DNA from: Microbacteriaceae bacterium
GTDB taxonomy: Bacteria; Actinomycetota; Actinomycetes; Actinomycetales; Microbacteriaceae
Length of the DNA: 15,942 nucleotides
Assembly (NCBI GenBank): GCA_012719255.1
Contig: JAAYAS010000387.1
Span: 1 to 15,942, forward strand
Direction of reading: 5' to 3'
The stretch's first letter is position 1. Each line of letters starts with the position of its first letter. The notes below the pieces were generated by a model. That model ran no database searches and had not been told where the DNA came from. It saw only the letters and a list, made by a program, of their open reading frames with translations. Positions 6,393 to 13,163 of the stretch are shown here, piece after piece. The position numbers and the translations under genes are program-made.

Positions 6393-8173
6393 ACGAGCGG
6401 CTCCCCTACGGGCCGGGCGGCGTCGCCGACCCGGTCGTCGCCGACGCGGCGACCGCGCCCGCCGAGGCGGTGCGCGGCAACCCGAGCCGGCTCGGACGGC
6501 TGCTGCGGCTCGACCGCGACGAGCAGCGCGTGCTCGGCCTCGCCATGCCGCCGGCCCGCCGGCTCGCCCCGCACATCGTCTGGGGCGTGCTCTGGGCGAT
6601 CTCGGTCGTGGCGCTGCTCGCGACGAGCGCCTACCTCATCACCCGCGCCTCGCTGATCATCCACTTCCTCTGGCTCGGCCACGCCGTCGTCGGGGTGCGC
6701 GCCTTCGCGCTCGGCCGCGCGGTGTTCCGCTACCTCAAGCAGCTGCAGGGCCACGACGCCGCCTTCCGGCAGCTCGCCGCGATGCGCGTGGGCCTGCTCG
6801 ACCGACTCGTGCCGCTCGCGCCCGCGGGACTCGGCCGCACCGGTCGCGGCGACCTGCTCGCCCGGCTCGTCGACGACGTCGACGAGCTGCAGTTCCTGCC
6901 GCTGCGGGTCGCCGAGCCGCTGCTCACCTCGCTGATCGCCGCGGCGCTCGCGGTCATCGGCGTGAGCCTCGTCTCGCCGCTCGCCGGGCTCATCCTGCTC
7001 GGCTGCCTCGTCGCGGCGTTCGTCGTCGCCACCGCCGCGCAGCTCGCCATCGCCGGCCGCGCCGACCGGGCCATCGCGCCGCTGCGCGCCCGGCTCGGCG
7101 ATCTCGTGCACGACACGCTCGCGAACCTCGAGACGCTCCGCGCCTACGACGCCCTCGACGGCCAGCTCGAGCGCGTCGCCGCCGCCGACGACCGCCTCCG
7201 CCGCGCGCTGCAGCGCTCGGCGGTCGGCGCCGGCGTCGTGCTCGGCGCGATGACCCTCTTCTCCGGCCTCGCCACCGTCGGCGCGCTCGCCGTCGGCATC
7301 GGCCCCGTCGTCGACGGCACGATGATCCCCGAGCTGCTCACTCTCACCGCGCTCGTGCCGATGGCGCTGTTCGAGGTGTTCGCGATGGTGCCGCAGGCGG
7401 TCGTCGCCTGGCGCAAGGTGCGCGTGTCGGCGCAGCGCGTCGCCACCGTCGCCCCGGCCGAGACCTCCGCCGAGATCCCGATCGAGCAGGAGGACAGCGA
7501 CGGCGCCGCCGCGGCCCTGCCGGACGGGCCGCTCGAGGTCGAGCTGCGGGGGCTCGCCGCCCGCTGGCCCGGCGCCGAGCGCGACGCGATCGCCGGGCTC
7601 GACCTGCGCATCCCCGCCGGCGGCCGGGTGCTGCTCGAGGGCGAATCGGGCGCCGGCAAGACGACCCTCGCGAACGTGCTCGTGCGCTTCCTCGACTACC
7701 GCGGCGGCTACCGCCTCGGCGGCGTCGAGGCCCGCGACGCCGACCCCGCCGAGCTGCGCCGGCGCGTCGGCCTCGTCGAGCAGCGCGCCCACATCTTCGA
7801 CGAGTCGATCCGCCAGAACCTGCTGTTCGCCCGCGACACCGCGAGCGACGACGAGCTCGTCGACGCGCTCGAGCGCGTCGGCCTCGGCGACTGGATGCGC
7901 GAGCGCGGCGGCCTCGACGCGCCCGTCGGCGAGCGCGGCGCGCTCGTGTCGGGCGGGCAGGCGCAGCGCATCGCGCTCGCCCGGGCGCTGCTCGCCGACT
8001 TCCGCGTGCTCGTGCTCGACGAGCCGACCGCGAACGTCGACCCCGGCCGCGCCGAGGCGCTGATGCGCGACCTCGTCGGCGCCGCCGGCCCCGACGACAC
8101 CGTCATCGTCATCAGCCACACGCCGATCGACCCGGCGCTCGTCACCCGGCGCGTGCGGCTCGAGGCGGCGTAG
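6389..8173 (+). CDS. cydC: Thiol reductant ABC exporter subunit CydC
   Basis: This is the partner half-transporter of CydD, 594 residues. An N-terminal extension of about 55 residues without a membrane helix precedes the transmembrane domain, which carries the CydC marks ATSAYLITRAS and RYLKQLQGHDAAFRQLAA. The ATPase domain has Walker A GESGAGKTT (418-426), Q-loop VEQRAH, signature VSGGQ (520-524, with Val where LSGGQ is usual), Walker B with Asp544 and Glu545 in VLDEPTANVD, and switch His577 in ISHTP. Both nucleotide sites of the heterodimer therefore look catalytically complete. The ATG overlaps the cydD stop by four bases, a sign of translational coupling and equal output of the two halves. 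A reading frame that continues from inside cydD into cydC is only an open shadow. No strong terminator follows; weak hairpins lie in the next gap. Confidence 0.95.
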   Translation: MNERLPYGPGGVADPVVADAATAPAEAVRGNPSRLGRLLRLDRDEQRVLGLAMPPARRLAPHIVWGVLWAISVVALLATSAYLITRASLIIHFLWLGHAVVGVRAFALGRAVFRYLKQLQGHDAAFRQLAAMRVGLLDRLVPLAPAGLGRTGRGDLLARLVDDVDELQFLPLRVAEPLLTSLIAAALAVIGVSLVSPLAGLILLGCLVAAFVVATAAQLAIAGRADRAIAPLRARLGDLVHDTLANLETLRAYDALDGQLERVAAADDRLRRALQRSAVGAGVVLGAMTLFSGLATVGALAVGIGPVVDGTMIPELLTLTALVPMALFEVFAMVPQAVVAWRKVRVSAQRVATVAPAETSAEIPIEQEDSDGAAAALPDGPLEVELRGLAARWPGAERDAIAGLDLRIPAGGRVLLEGESGAGKTTLANVLVRFLDYRGGYRLGGVEARDADPAELRRRVGLVEQRAHIFDESIRQNLLFARDTASDDELVDALERVGLGDWMRERGGLDAPVGERGALVSGGQAQRIALARALLADFRVLVLDEPTANVDPGRAEALMRDLVGAAGPDDTVIVISHTPIDPALVTRRVRLEAA

Positions 8174-8405
8174 GGGCGGGGCCGAACTCCGGTCGGTGCG
8201 CGTTCGCGGTGATCGACCGGCGTCGGATCGCGCTCTCGTGCTGCCGAAGTGGGGCGCGCGGGTGAGTGCGGTGGCGCCCGGAGGGCGGCCTCCGCGGCGA
8301 TGCGCGGGGTGAAGTGTTCGCGACGCACATCCCCACGGGGCGAATGTGTGCCGCGCAGACATGTCCTGGGTTCTCTCGGATTGGGAGTCTTCTCGTCAAC
8401 GACAG

Positions 8406-8446
8406 CGACGTCGGAGCGATCCGCAACCGGACGTCGACGTCGGAGC
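8406..8446. repeat. Direct repeat CGACGTCGGAGC upstream of the thiolase operon
   Basis: The 12-mer CGACGTCGGAGC occurs at 8406-8417 and 8435-8446, 29 bases apart. The second copy overlaps the perfect palindrome ACGTCGACGT (8431-8440). The pair ends five bases before the Shine-Dalgarno of the first operon gene. The position suits a repressor site, but no regulator gene is in the window to pair with it. Confidence 0.4.
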
Positions 8447-8450
8447 AGCG

Positions 8451-8456
8451 AAAGGA
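8451..8456 (+). promoter_or_regulatory. Ribosome binding site fixing the thiolase start
   Basis: AAAGGA ends five bases before ATG 8462. It decides against the longer in-frame reading from ATG 8249, whose extra 71 residues are Arg/Ser-rich and unlike any thiolase N-terminus. Confidence 0.75.
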
Positions 8457-8461
8457 ACGCT

Positions 8462-9619
8462 ATGACGCCGAAGGCCCACATCATCGCCATGGCGCGGACC
8501 CCCATCGGCCGCCGCGCCGGCGGGTTGCGGGAGCTCGTGGCCCACGAGCTCGGAGGCGCGGCGATCGCCGCCGCTGTCGACCGCGCGGAGATCGAGGCAT
8601 CGACCATCGACGACGTGATCATGGGATGCACGCTCGCCGCCACCGGGAACACCGCTCGCGTCGCCGCGCTCGCAGCGGGTCTCGAGGTCGAGACGCCGGG
8701 GCTCACCATCGACCGCCAGTGCGGCTCCGGCATCAATGCGGTCGCACTCGCCGCCGATGGCATCCGACTCGGTGCGCGGGCGACGATCGCCGGCGGCACC
8801 GAGAGCATGACGAACGAGCCCTACCTCCTCGCCCGTCCGCCGCGGGCCTACAGCCCGACGCCGCCGGCGTTCCTGCGCCGGGCGCTCTCGACCGACGAGA
8901 TCGGCGACCCCGGGATGGGCACGACGGCCGAGAACCTGGCGCAGCGATACGGAATCGGTCGCGAGGAGCAGGACTCCTACGCGCTGCGCAGCCAGCAGCG
9001 CTACGCCGACCACGCCGAGGCGTTCGGGGTCGACATCGTCCCGATCACCGGCTCGAGCCGGTCAACGACGGTCATCGACGCCGACGAGCATCCCCGTCCG
9101 GAGACGAGCGCCGACGCGCTCGCCGCACTCCGACCGGCGTTCGCCGTCGACGGCACCGTGACGGCCGGCAACGCCTCGGGCATCAACGACGCCGCGGCCG
9201 CGCTCGTACTGGTCGGCGACGAGGTCCTCGCCGAGAGCGGTGCGACGCCCCTCGCGGCGGTCGGTCCGTCGACGGTCGCCGGCGTCGACCCGAACATCAT
9301 GGGCATCGGCCCGGTGCCCGCGATCCGGCGCCTGCTGGCGCGCACGGGCCGGAAGCTCGACGACTACGCCGTCATCGAGATCAACGAGGCGTTCGCCGTG
9401 CAGGTGCTCGCCTGCCAGCGAGAGCTGGGTCTCGCGGACGACCGCGTCAACGTGTGGGGCGGTGCGATCGCGCACGGGCATCCCATCGCCGCCACCGGCG
9501 CGATCCTCGTGCAGAAGGCGATCCGCCAGCTGCAGGAGCGCGGCGGTGGCCTCGCGATCGTCTCGGCCTGCATCGGCGGCGGCCAGGGCATCGCGATCGA
9601 GATCGAGGTCGCCGGCTGA
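8462..9619 (+). CDS. Thiolase (acetyl-CoA C-acyltransferase family)
   Basis: This 385-residue protein is of normal thiolase length. It carries the acyl-accepting Cys87 in DRQCGSGIN, GGTESMTN, NEAF (308-311), the active-site His340 in HGHPIAATG, and Cys370 in SACIGGGQG, so the Cys-His-Cys machinery is complete. Thiolases cleave 3-oxoacyl-CoA with CoA to acetyl-CoA and a shortened acyl-CoA, or run the reverse condensation. In an operon with a hydroxyacyl-CoA dehydrogenase, hydratase and ligase the degradative direction is likelier. The segment AHGHPIAATG departs from the common ALGHPxGASG pattern, which may reflect a distinct substrate. It is the first gene of the operon, with AAAGGA five bases ahead. 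A hairpin whose loop contains the TGA stop closes the gene. The specific 3-oxoacyl substrate cannot be named. Confidence 0.93.
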   Translation: MTPKAHIIAMARTPIGRRAGGLRELVAHELGGAAIAAAVDRAEIEASTIDDVIMGCTLAATGNTARVAALAAGLEVETPGLTIDRQCGSGINAVALAADGIRLGARATIAGGTESMTNEPYLLARPPRAYSPTPPAFLRRALSTDEIGDPGMGTTAENLAQRYGIGREEQDSYALRSQQRYADHAEAFGVDIVPITGSSRSTTVIDADEHPRPETSADALAALRPAFAVDGTVTAGNASGINDAAAALVLVGDEVLAESGATPLAAVGPSTVAGVDPNIMGIGPVPAIRRLLARTGRKLDDYAVIEINEAFAVQVLACQRELGLADDRVNVWGGAIAHGHPIAATGAILVQKAIRQLQERGGGLAIVSACIGGGQGIAIEIEVAG

Positions 9620-9627
9620 CCGGCGAC
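9608..9627 (+). other. 8-bp hairpin with the thiolase stop codon in its loop
   Basis: GTCGCCGG (9608-9615) pairs perfectly with CCGGCGAC (9620-9627) around the four-base loop CTGA, in which TGA (9617-9619) is the thiolase stop. No T tract follows. It may act as an intercistronic stability or processing element, or be chance. Confidence 0.45.
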
Positions 9628-9649
9628 GCACCCGACCGCAATCAGGAAT

Positions 9650-9654
9650 GAGGA
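9650..9654 (+). promoter_or_regulatory. Ribosome binding site fixing the hydroxyacyl-CoA dehydrogenase start
   Basis: GAGGA lies five bases before ATG 9660. An in-frame ATG at 9648 would add four residues (MRTT) but has AGGA only one base ahead, too close, so ATG 9660 is preferred. Confidence 0.65.
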
Positions 9655-9659
9655 CAACG

Positions 9660-10547
9660 ATGACCGACACGACATCCGCCGATACCACTGTGCTCGTCTG
9701 CGGCGCCGGCGCCATGGGGCGCCAGATCGCGATGCTCGCCGCCCTCGGCGGCTACGAGACCCGGCTGTACGACGTGGCTCCCGAGCAGCTCGACATCGCA
9801 CTCGACGATCTGCGCACGATCATGGCGCGACGCGTCGCGAAGCAGCGCAACACGGCCGAGGAGGCCGAGGCGGCCTTCGCCCGGCTCGCCGTCTGCGACG
9901 ATCTCGCCGAGGCGGCGGCTGATGCCGATGCCGTCATCGAGGCGGTCGTCGAACGGCTCGACGTCAAGCGGGAGCTCTTCGCGAAGCTCGGAGAACTCGT
10001 CCCCGAGGAGGCGGTGCTCGCGACGAACAGCTCGTCGATCGTGAGCTCGAAGCTCGCCGACGTCGTGCCGAATCCAGAGCGGTTGTGCAACCTGCACTTC
10101 TTCAACCCGCCGCTGGTGCTCACCCTCGTGGAGCTCGTGCGCGGACCGCACACCTCGAGCAGCACCATCGAGCGCTTCAGCGCGATCGCCGATCGGATGG
10201 GCCGGACGACGGTCCTGCTCGAGAAGGAGATCTTCGGGTTCGTCGTCAACCGGGTGCTGCGAGCGATCTTCGACGAGGCGATCGCCCTGCACGAGGCCGG
10301 GATCGCCTCGATCGAGGACATCGACACCGCCGTCACTGCGGGCCTGAACCACCCCATCGGCCCGTTCGCGCTCCTCGACCTCACCGGGATCGACGTCAAC
10401 TACCACATCAAGGCGCTCGAGGCCGAGGAGCTCGGCGACCCCGCCGCGGGCCCGTCGCGCACGCTCACCGAGCTCTACGAGGCGGGACGGCTCGGCCGGA
10501 AGTCCGGTCAGGGGTTCTACGACTACCGCGCGGAGGGCGAGCGATGA
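9660..10547 (+). CDS. 3-hydroxyacyl-CoA dehydrogenase (NAD-dependent, HAD family)
   Basis: This enzyme oxidises 3-hydroxyacyl-CoA to 3-oxoacyl-CoA with NAD+, the step before the thiolase. The 295-residue protein has an N-terminal Rossmann fold with GAGAMG (15-20) after the first strand, the ATNSSSI segment, catalytic His146 in LHFFNPP, and Glu158 in LVELVRG 12 residues later, the usual His-Glu pair of the family. The C-terminal helical domain carries GFVVNR and NHPIGPF, then the closing motif GRKSGQGFYDY. The size matches stand-alone enzymes of the 3-hydroxybutyryl-CoA dehydrogenase/FadB2 type rather than the fused FadB. It follows the thiolase by 40 bases, and its stop overlaps the next start (ATGA). 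Acyl chain preference is unknown. Confidence 0.95.
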   Translation: MTDTTSADTTVLVCGAGAMGRQIAMLAALGGYETRLYDVAPEQLDIALDDLRTIMARRVAKQRNTAEEAEAAFARLAVCDDLAEAAADADAVIEAVVERLDVKRELFAKLGELVPEEAVLATNSSSIVSSKLADVVPNPERLCNLHFFNPPLVLTLVELVRGPHTSSSTIERFSAIADRMGRTTVLLEKEIFGFVVNRVLRAIFDEAIALHEAGIASIEDIDTAVTAGLNHPIGPFALLDLTGIDVNYHIKALEAEELGDPAAGPSRTLTELYEAGRLGRKSGQGFYDYRAEGER

Positions 10548-11329
10548 GCAGCACCGTCCACACCGAGCGGGTCGGCGACATCCTCGTCGTCGCCCTGGAC
10601 CGGCCGGCCGCGTTCAACGCCATGAACGAGGACATGCTCGAGGCGATCGGCAGTGCGCTCGACGACGCCGAGCGCACCCCCGAGGTCCGCGGACTCCTGC
10701 TGATCGGGGAGGGCCGCGCCTTCGCCGCCGGTGCCGACGTGGGTGAGCTCCGTGGCCTGTCGCGGGCCGAGATGCTCGACCACCCGATGCCGAGGCTCTA
10801 CGCGCGCCTGCGGAGCACACCGCTCGCCACCGTCGCGGCGGTGCACGGATTCGCGCTCGGCGGCGGATTCGAGCTCGCGCTCGCCTGCGACCTCCGCGTC
10901 GCCGGCGAGAGCGCGGAGTTCGGTCTGCCGGAGCTCTCGCTCGGCATCGTCCCCGGCGCAGGCGGCACGCAGATGCTCGCGCGCAGCGTGGGCGAATCGC
11001 GGGCGCTCGACCTCATCCTCTCCGGCAAGCGCATCCGCGCCCGCCAGGCGCTCGACTGGGGCCTCGTCACGGCGGTGCACCCCGATGCCGAGCTGCGGGA
11101 TGCGGCGTACGCGGCACTCGAACGCGTGCTCCAGCACAGCGCCGAGTCGGTCGCCACGGCGAAACGGCTCATCCGCCTCGCACTCGGCGACGACCGCGAC
11201 GGCCACCGCGCGGAGCTCGAAGCCCAGGCCGAGCTGCACGCCGGCGTCGACGCGCAGGAGGGCATGGGCGCCTTCCTCGAGCGCCGGAGCCCGCACTTCG
11301 CCCACGGCCGTCCGGCCGGCACCCGCTGA
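10544..11329 (+). CDS. Enoyl-CoA hydratase (crotonase family, both catalytic Glu present)
   Basis: This 261-residue crotonase hydrates 2-enoyl-CoA to 3-hydroxyacyl-CoA. It has the oxyanion-hole segment GEGRAFAAGADV, then HGFALGGGFELALACD with Glu110, and GLPELSLGIVPGAGGTQ with Glu130. The two Glu are 20 residues apart and correspond to Glu144 and Glu164 of rat mitochondrial hydratase, so true hydratase activity is expected. GGAGGG six bases before the ATG and a four-base overlap with the dehydrogenase stop indicate coupled translation. The thiolase, dehydrogenase and this hydratase make up three consecutive beta-oxidation steps. The C-terminal helices include RRSPHF, also common in the family. 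Confidence 0.94.
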   Translation: MSSTVHTERVGDILVVALDRPAAFNAMNEDMLEAIGSALDDAERTPEVRGLLLIGEGRAFAAGADVGELRGLSRAEMLDHPMPRLYARLRSTPLATVAAVHGFALGGGFELALACDLRVAGESAEFGLPELSLGIVPGAGGTQMLARSVGESRALDLILSGKRIRARQALDWGLVTAVHPDAELRDAAYAALERVLQHSAESVATAKRLIRLALGDDRDGHRAELEAQAELHAGVDAQEGMGAFLERRSPHFAHGRPAGTR

Positions 11330-11376
11330 ACGACGACCACCGTCCCAACCGAATCCACCACGAAAGGCGATCCTCA

Positions 11377-11610
11377 ATGGAACCGACAACGGAGTCGGGC
11401 TTCTTCAAAGCCAGTCCCTATCGCGTGATCTCACTGCTGATCATGCTCGCCCTCGCCGTGCTCGCGCTCAACCCCTGGGCGTTCGCGACGACCATCGGCG
11501 GCACCACCGTCACCGGCATCACCCTCACCGCGATGCAGGTGCTCGGCGTGCTGCTGCTCATCGGCGACCTGTTCGCCGGCCGCCGCAACCGCGAGGAGGC
11601 GGACCGATGA
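11377..11610 (+). CDS. Small two-helix membrane protein, probable symporter partner
   Basis: This 77-residue protein has two predicted membrane helices (about 17-35 and 50-67), a polar loop rich in Thr/Gly between them, and a basic then acidic C-terminus (GRRNREEADR). GAAAGG lies nine bases before the ATG. Its TGA overlaps the ATG of the symporter gene, so the two are translated together. I do not recognise a named domain with certainty. The arrangement matches known pairs in which a short two-helix protein (YhdT/DUF997- or DUF3311-type) precedes a sodium:solute symporter, and I infer an accessory role in the assembly or function of that transporter. A 47-bp A/C-rich spacer separates it from the hydratase gene. 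That the reading frame is a real gene is supported by the start signal, codon use and coupling. Confidence 0.85.
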   Translation: MEPTTESGFFKASPYRVISLLIMLALAVLALNPWAFATTIGGTTVTGITLTAMQVLGVLLLIGDLFAGRRNREEADR

Positions 11611-13106
11611 ACGGCGAGATCAATGTCATCCCCCTGATCATCCTGATCGTCTACATGGTGATCGTGATGGCGATCGGCATCTGGTCGCGCAGCCAGATGA
11701 AGAAGGGCACCGCGCGCGAGTACCTCACCGGAGACGGCAAGGTCGGCTTCTGGGTCAACGGCGTCGCCATCTTCGCGGCCTTCGCGACCGGCGGCACCAT
11801 GCTCGGCAACATGGGCCTGTCGTACGCGCAGGGCTGGGGCTACCTCGCGGCCTACAACGCCGGCGTGACGGTCGGTTACCTCATCACGACGTTCTTCCTC
11901 GCGAAGACGCTGCGCAACCTCAATGTGAACACCGTGCCCGAGCTGCTCAAGGTTCGATTCCCGAGCAAGCTGCTCAACCTGCTGGTGCCCCTGGTCGTCA
12001 TGGGCACGCTCACCGCCTACCTGGTCGCGCAGATGAAGGTCGGCGGCATCCTCGGCGAGCGTCTGCTCGGAGTGCCCTACTGGGTCTCTCTCGTCGTCGT
12101 CGGCGTCGTCTACATCTTCTACACGTTCTGGGGCGGCATGAAGGCCGTCACGCTCACCGACTTCATGCAGGGCCTCATCATGATCAGCGTCGTGGTCGTC
12201 GCCGGCTTCACCGCGATGTTCGCGATGGACGGCGGCCCGGGAGAGATCTACGAGGCCGCCCAGGCGCTCATGCCCGCCTGGACGAGCGACGAGGTGCTCC
12301 CGATCCCCGCGTACATCGGCGGCTTCCTCGTGTGGGCGACCGTGATCGCGATCCTCCCGCACACCGTGATGCGAGTGTTCGCCGCGAAGGACGAGCGGAC
12401 CGGGCGCGCCTCGCTCACGCTCGGTCTCGGCCTCTACGTCGTCACCGGCATCCTCACCACGATCTTCGTGGTCGCCGGCACCATCGTGCTGAACGACGGC
12501 GGCCAGCTGCCCGACAACGACGCCGCGTTCCTGCTCTTCCTCGAGGAGACCCTGCCGATCTGGTTCGTCGGCATCGCCTACGCGGGGATCTTCGCGGCGG
12601 TGATGAGCTCGGTCAGCGCCATGCTGCTCGGTCTCGCGGCCGCCTTCGCCTATGACTTCGTCGGCACCATCAAGCCCGATATCGAGGAGCACACGCAGCG
12701 CAAGATCATCTCGATCAGCGTGCTCGTGTTCGGCGTGCTCACGCTGCTGCTCGCCTTCAACCCGCCCGAGTTCCTCACGCTGCTCTACACCGCGGCGATG
12801 GGCCTGCTCGCCTCGTGCCTGTTCTGGCCCGCAGTGCTCGGCATCTGGTGGCGGCGCGCGAACAGCGCGGGTGCGCTCGCCGGTGTCATCGGCGGCGGCT
12901 TCACCTACCTCTTCCTGCTCTGGGGACCGATCGAGCAGTGGTTCGGCTACAAGATGGCGAGCCTCGAGCAGATCCTGTACTCGCTGCCCGTCTCGCTCCT
13001 CTGCGTGGTGATCGGCAGCCTGGTCACCAAGCCGCCGACGAGCGCCGAGGTCCGACGCGTGGCCATCGCCCACGAGCGCGAGTACGAGGAGATCGACGCG
13101 CACTAG
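11607..13106 (+). CDS. Sodium:solute symporter (SSS family), probable carboxylate uptake
   Basis: This 499-residue protein has about 13 membrane helices. N-terminal features are LIVYMVIVMAIGIWS and the loop AREYLTGDGKVGFWVNGVA, followed by AAFATGGTMLGNMGLSYAQGWGY, typical of SSS substrate/ion-site helices. The segment MSSVSAMLLGLAAAFAYDF (from Met333) matches the PutP helix that binds sodium at its Na2 site, with Ser334 and Ser335 at the ligand positions. The charged C-terminal tail (EVRRVAIAHEREYEEIDAH) is cytoplasmic. SSS carriers bring in proline, pantothenate, acetate and other small acids; placement next to CoA ligase and beta-oxidation genes suggests an organic acid. The ATG overlaps the stop of the small membrane protein. 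The frame is open far upstream through the hydratase gene, but that extension is only a shadow. A strong hairpin follows the stop. Confidence 0.93.
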   Translation: MNGEINVIPLIILIVYMVIVMAIGIWSRSQMKKGTAREYLTGDGKVGFWVNGVAIFAAFATGGTMLGNMGLSYAQGWGYLAAYNAGVTVGYLITTFFLAKTLRNLNVNTVPELLKVRFPSKLLNLLVPLVVMGTLTAYLVAQMKVGGILGERLLGVPYWVSLVVVGVVYIFYTFWGGMKAVTLTDFMQGLIMISVVVVAGFTAMFAMDGGPGEIYEAAQALMPAWTSDEVLPIPAYIGGFLVWATVIAILPHTVMRVFAAKDERTGRASLTLGLGLYVVTGILTTIFVVAGTIVLNDGGQLPDNDAAFLLFLEETLPIWFVGIAYAGIFAAVMSSVSAMLLGLAAAFAYDFVGTIKPDIEEHTQRKIISISVLVFGVLTLLLAFNPPEFLTLLYTAAMGLLASCLFWPAVLGIWWRRANSAGALAGVIGGGFTYLFLLWGPIEQWFGYKMASLEQILYSLPVSLLCVVIGSLVTKPPTSAEVRRVAIAHEREYEEIDAH

Positions 13107-13118
13107 CGTCCCGACGAG

Positions 13119-13124
13119 AAAGGA
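13119..13124 (+). promoter_or_regulatory. Shine-Dalgarno for the thioesterase gene, separated from its ATG by a hairpin
   Basis: AAAGGA is the only plausible ribosome binding site before ATG 13164, yet it is 39 bases away. A hairpin begins at the very next base and ends nine bases before the ATG. If folded, the effective spacing is nine bases, which is within the normal range. Confidence 0.5.
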
Positions 13125-13154
13125 CGGGGCCCGGGCCACCGGGCTCGGGCCCCG
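13125..13154 (+). other. 13-bp hairpin between the symporter and thioesterase genes
   Basis: CGGGGCCCG (13125-13133) pairs perfectly with CGGGCCCCG (13146-13154). Four more inner pairs (one G-T) leave the loop ACCG at 13138-13141. It starts 19 bases after the symporter stop. GAACCCCCTG follows, with no T tract. It may bridge the ribosome binding site to the ATG, attenuate transcription into the distal genes, or protect the upstream mRNA. Confidence 0.65.
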
Positions 13155-13163
13155 AACCCCCTG

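Larger units (their letters stand above)
8174..8461. other. 288-bp intergenic region before the catabolic operon
   Basis: No gene is supported here on either strand. It holds a weak stem GATCGAC/GTCGGATC (8211-8229, one bulge) and a 6-bp hairpin CGGAGG/CCTCCG with loop GCGG (8279-8294), either of which could end the cydDC message. Further on are CACAT (8326-8330) facing ATGTG (8344-8348) around CCCCACGGGG, the palindrome GACATGTC (8358-8365), and a direct repeat nearer the thiolase gene. I could not pick a convincing -10 box. Confidence 0.5.

Noticed and set aside
4853..8173. Single 1106-codon plus-strand frame suggesting a cydD-cydC fusion or giant protein
   Set aside because: The first half is an out-of-frame Arg-rich shadow of cydD. 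Only the part from ATG 6389 is CydC, and it overlaps the cydD stop.
5732..8362. Very long minus-strand open frame opposite cydDC (876 codons)
   Set aside because: Same antisense artefact of high third-position GC; the plus strand encodes two complete ABC half-transporters here.
8142..8426. Minus-strand 94-codon frame in the gap after cydC
   Set aside because: Arg/Pro/Ser-rich composition, no ribosome binding site, and overlap with the cydC 3' end; it looks like non-coding GC-rich sequence.
8249..8461. Upstream in-frame extension of the thiolase from ATG 8249
   Set aside because: The added 71 residues are low-complexity Arg/Ser/Gly-rich, unlike any thiolase N-terminus, while AAAGGA lies five bases before ATG 8462 and MTPKAHIIAMARTPIGR is the normal beginning.
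9648..9659. Alternative start ATG 9648 for the hydroxyacyl-CoA dehydrogenase
   Set aside because: It leaves AGGA only one base from the start, whereas ATG 9660 has GAGGA at five bases. The four extra residues carry no family signal.
13104..13163. Stop-codon readthrough making a symporter-thioesterase fusion
   Set aside because: The two genes share a frame and only TAG 13104-13106 separates them, but the linker would be translated hairpin sequence and the thioesterase has a good ATG. Shared frame is a one-in-three chance.
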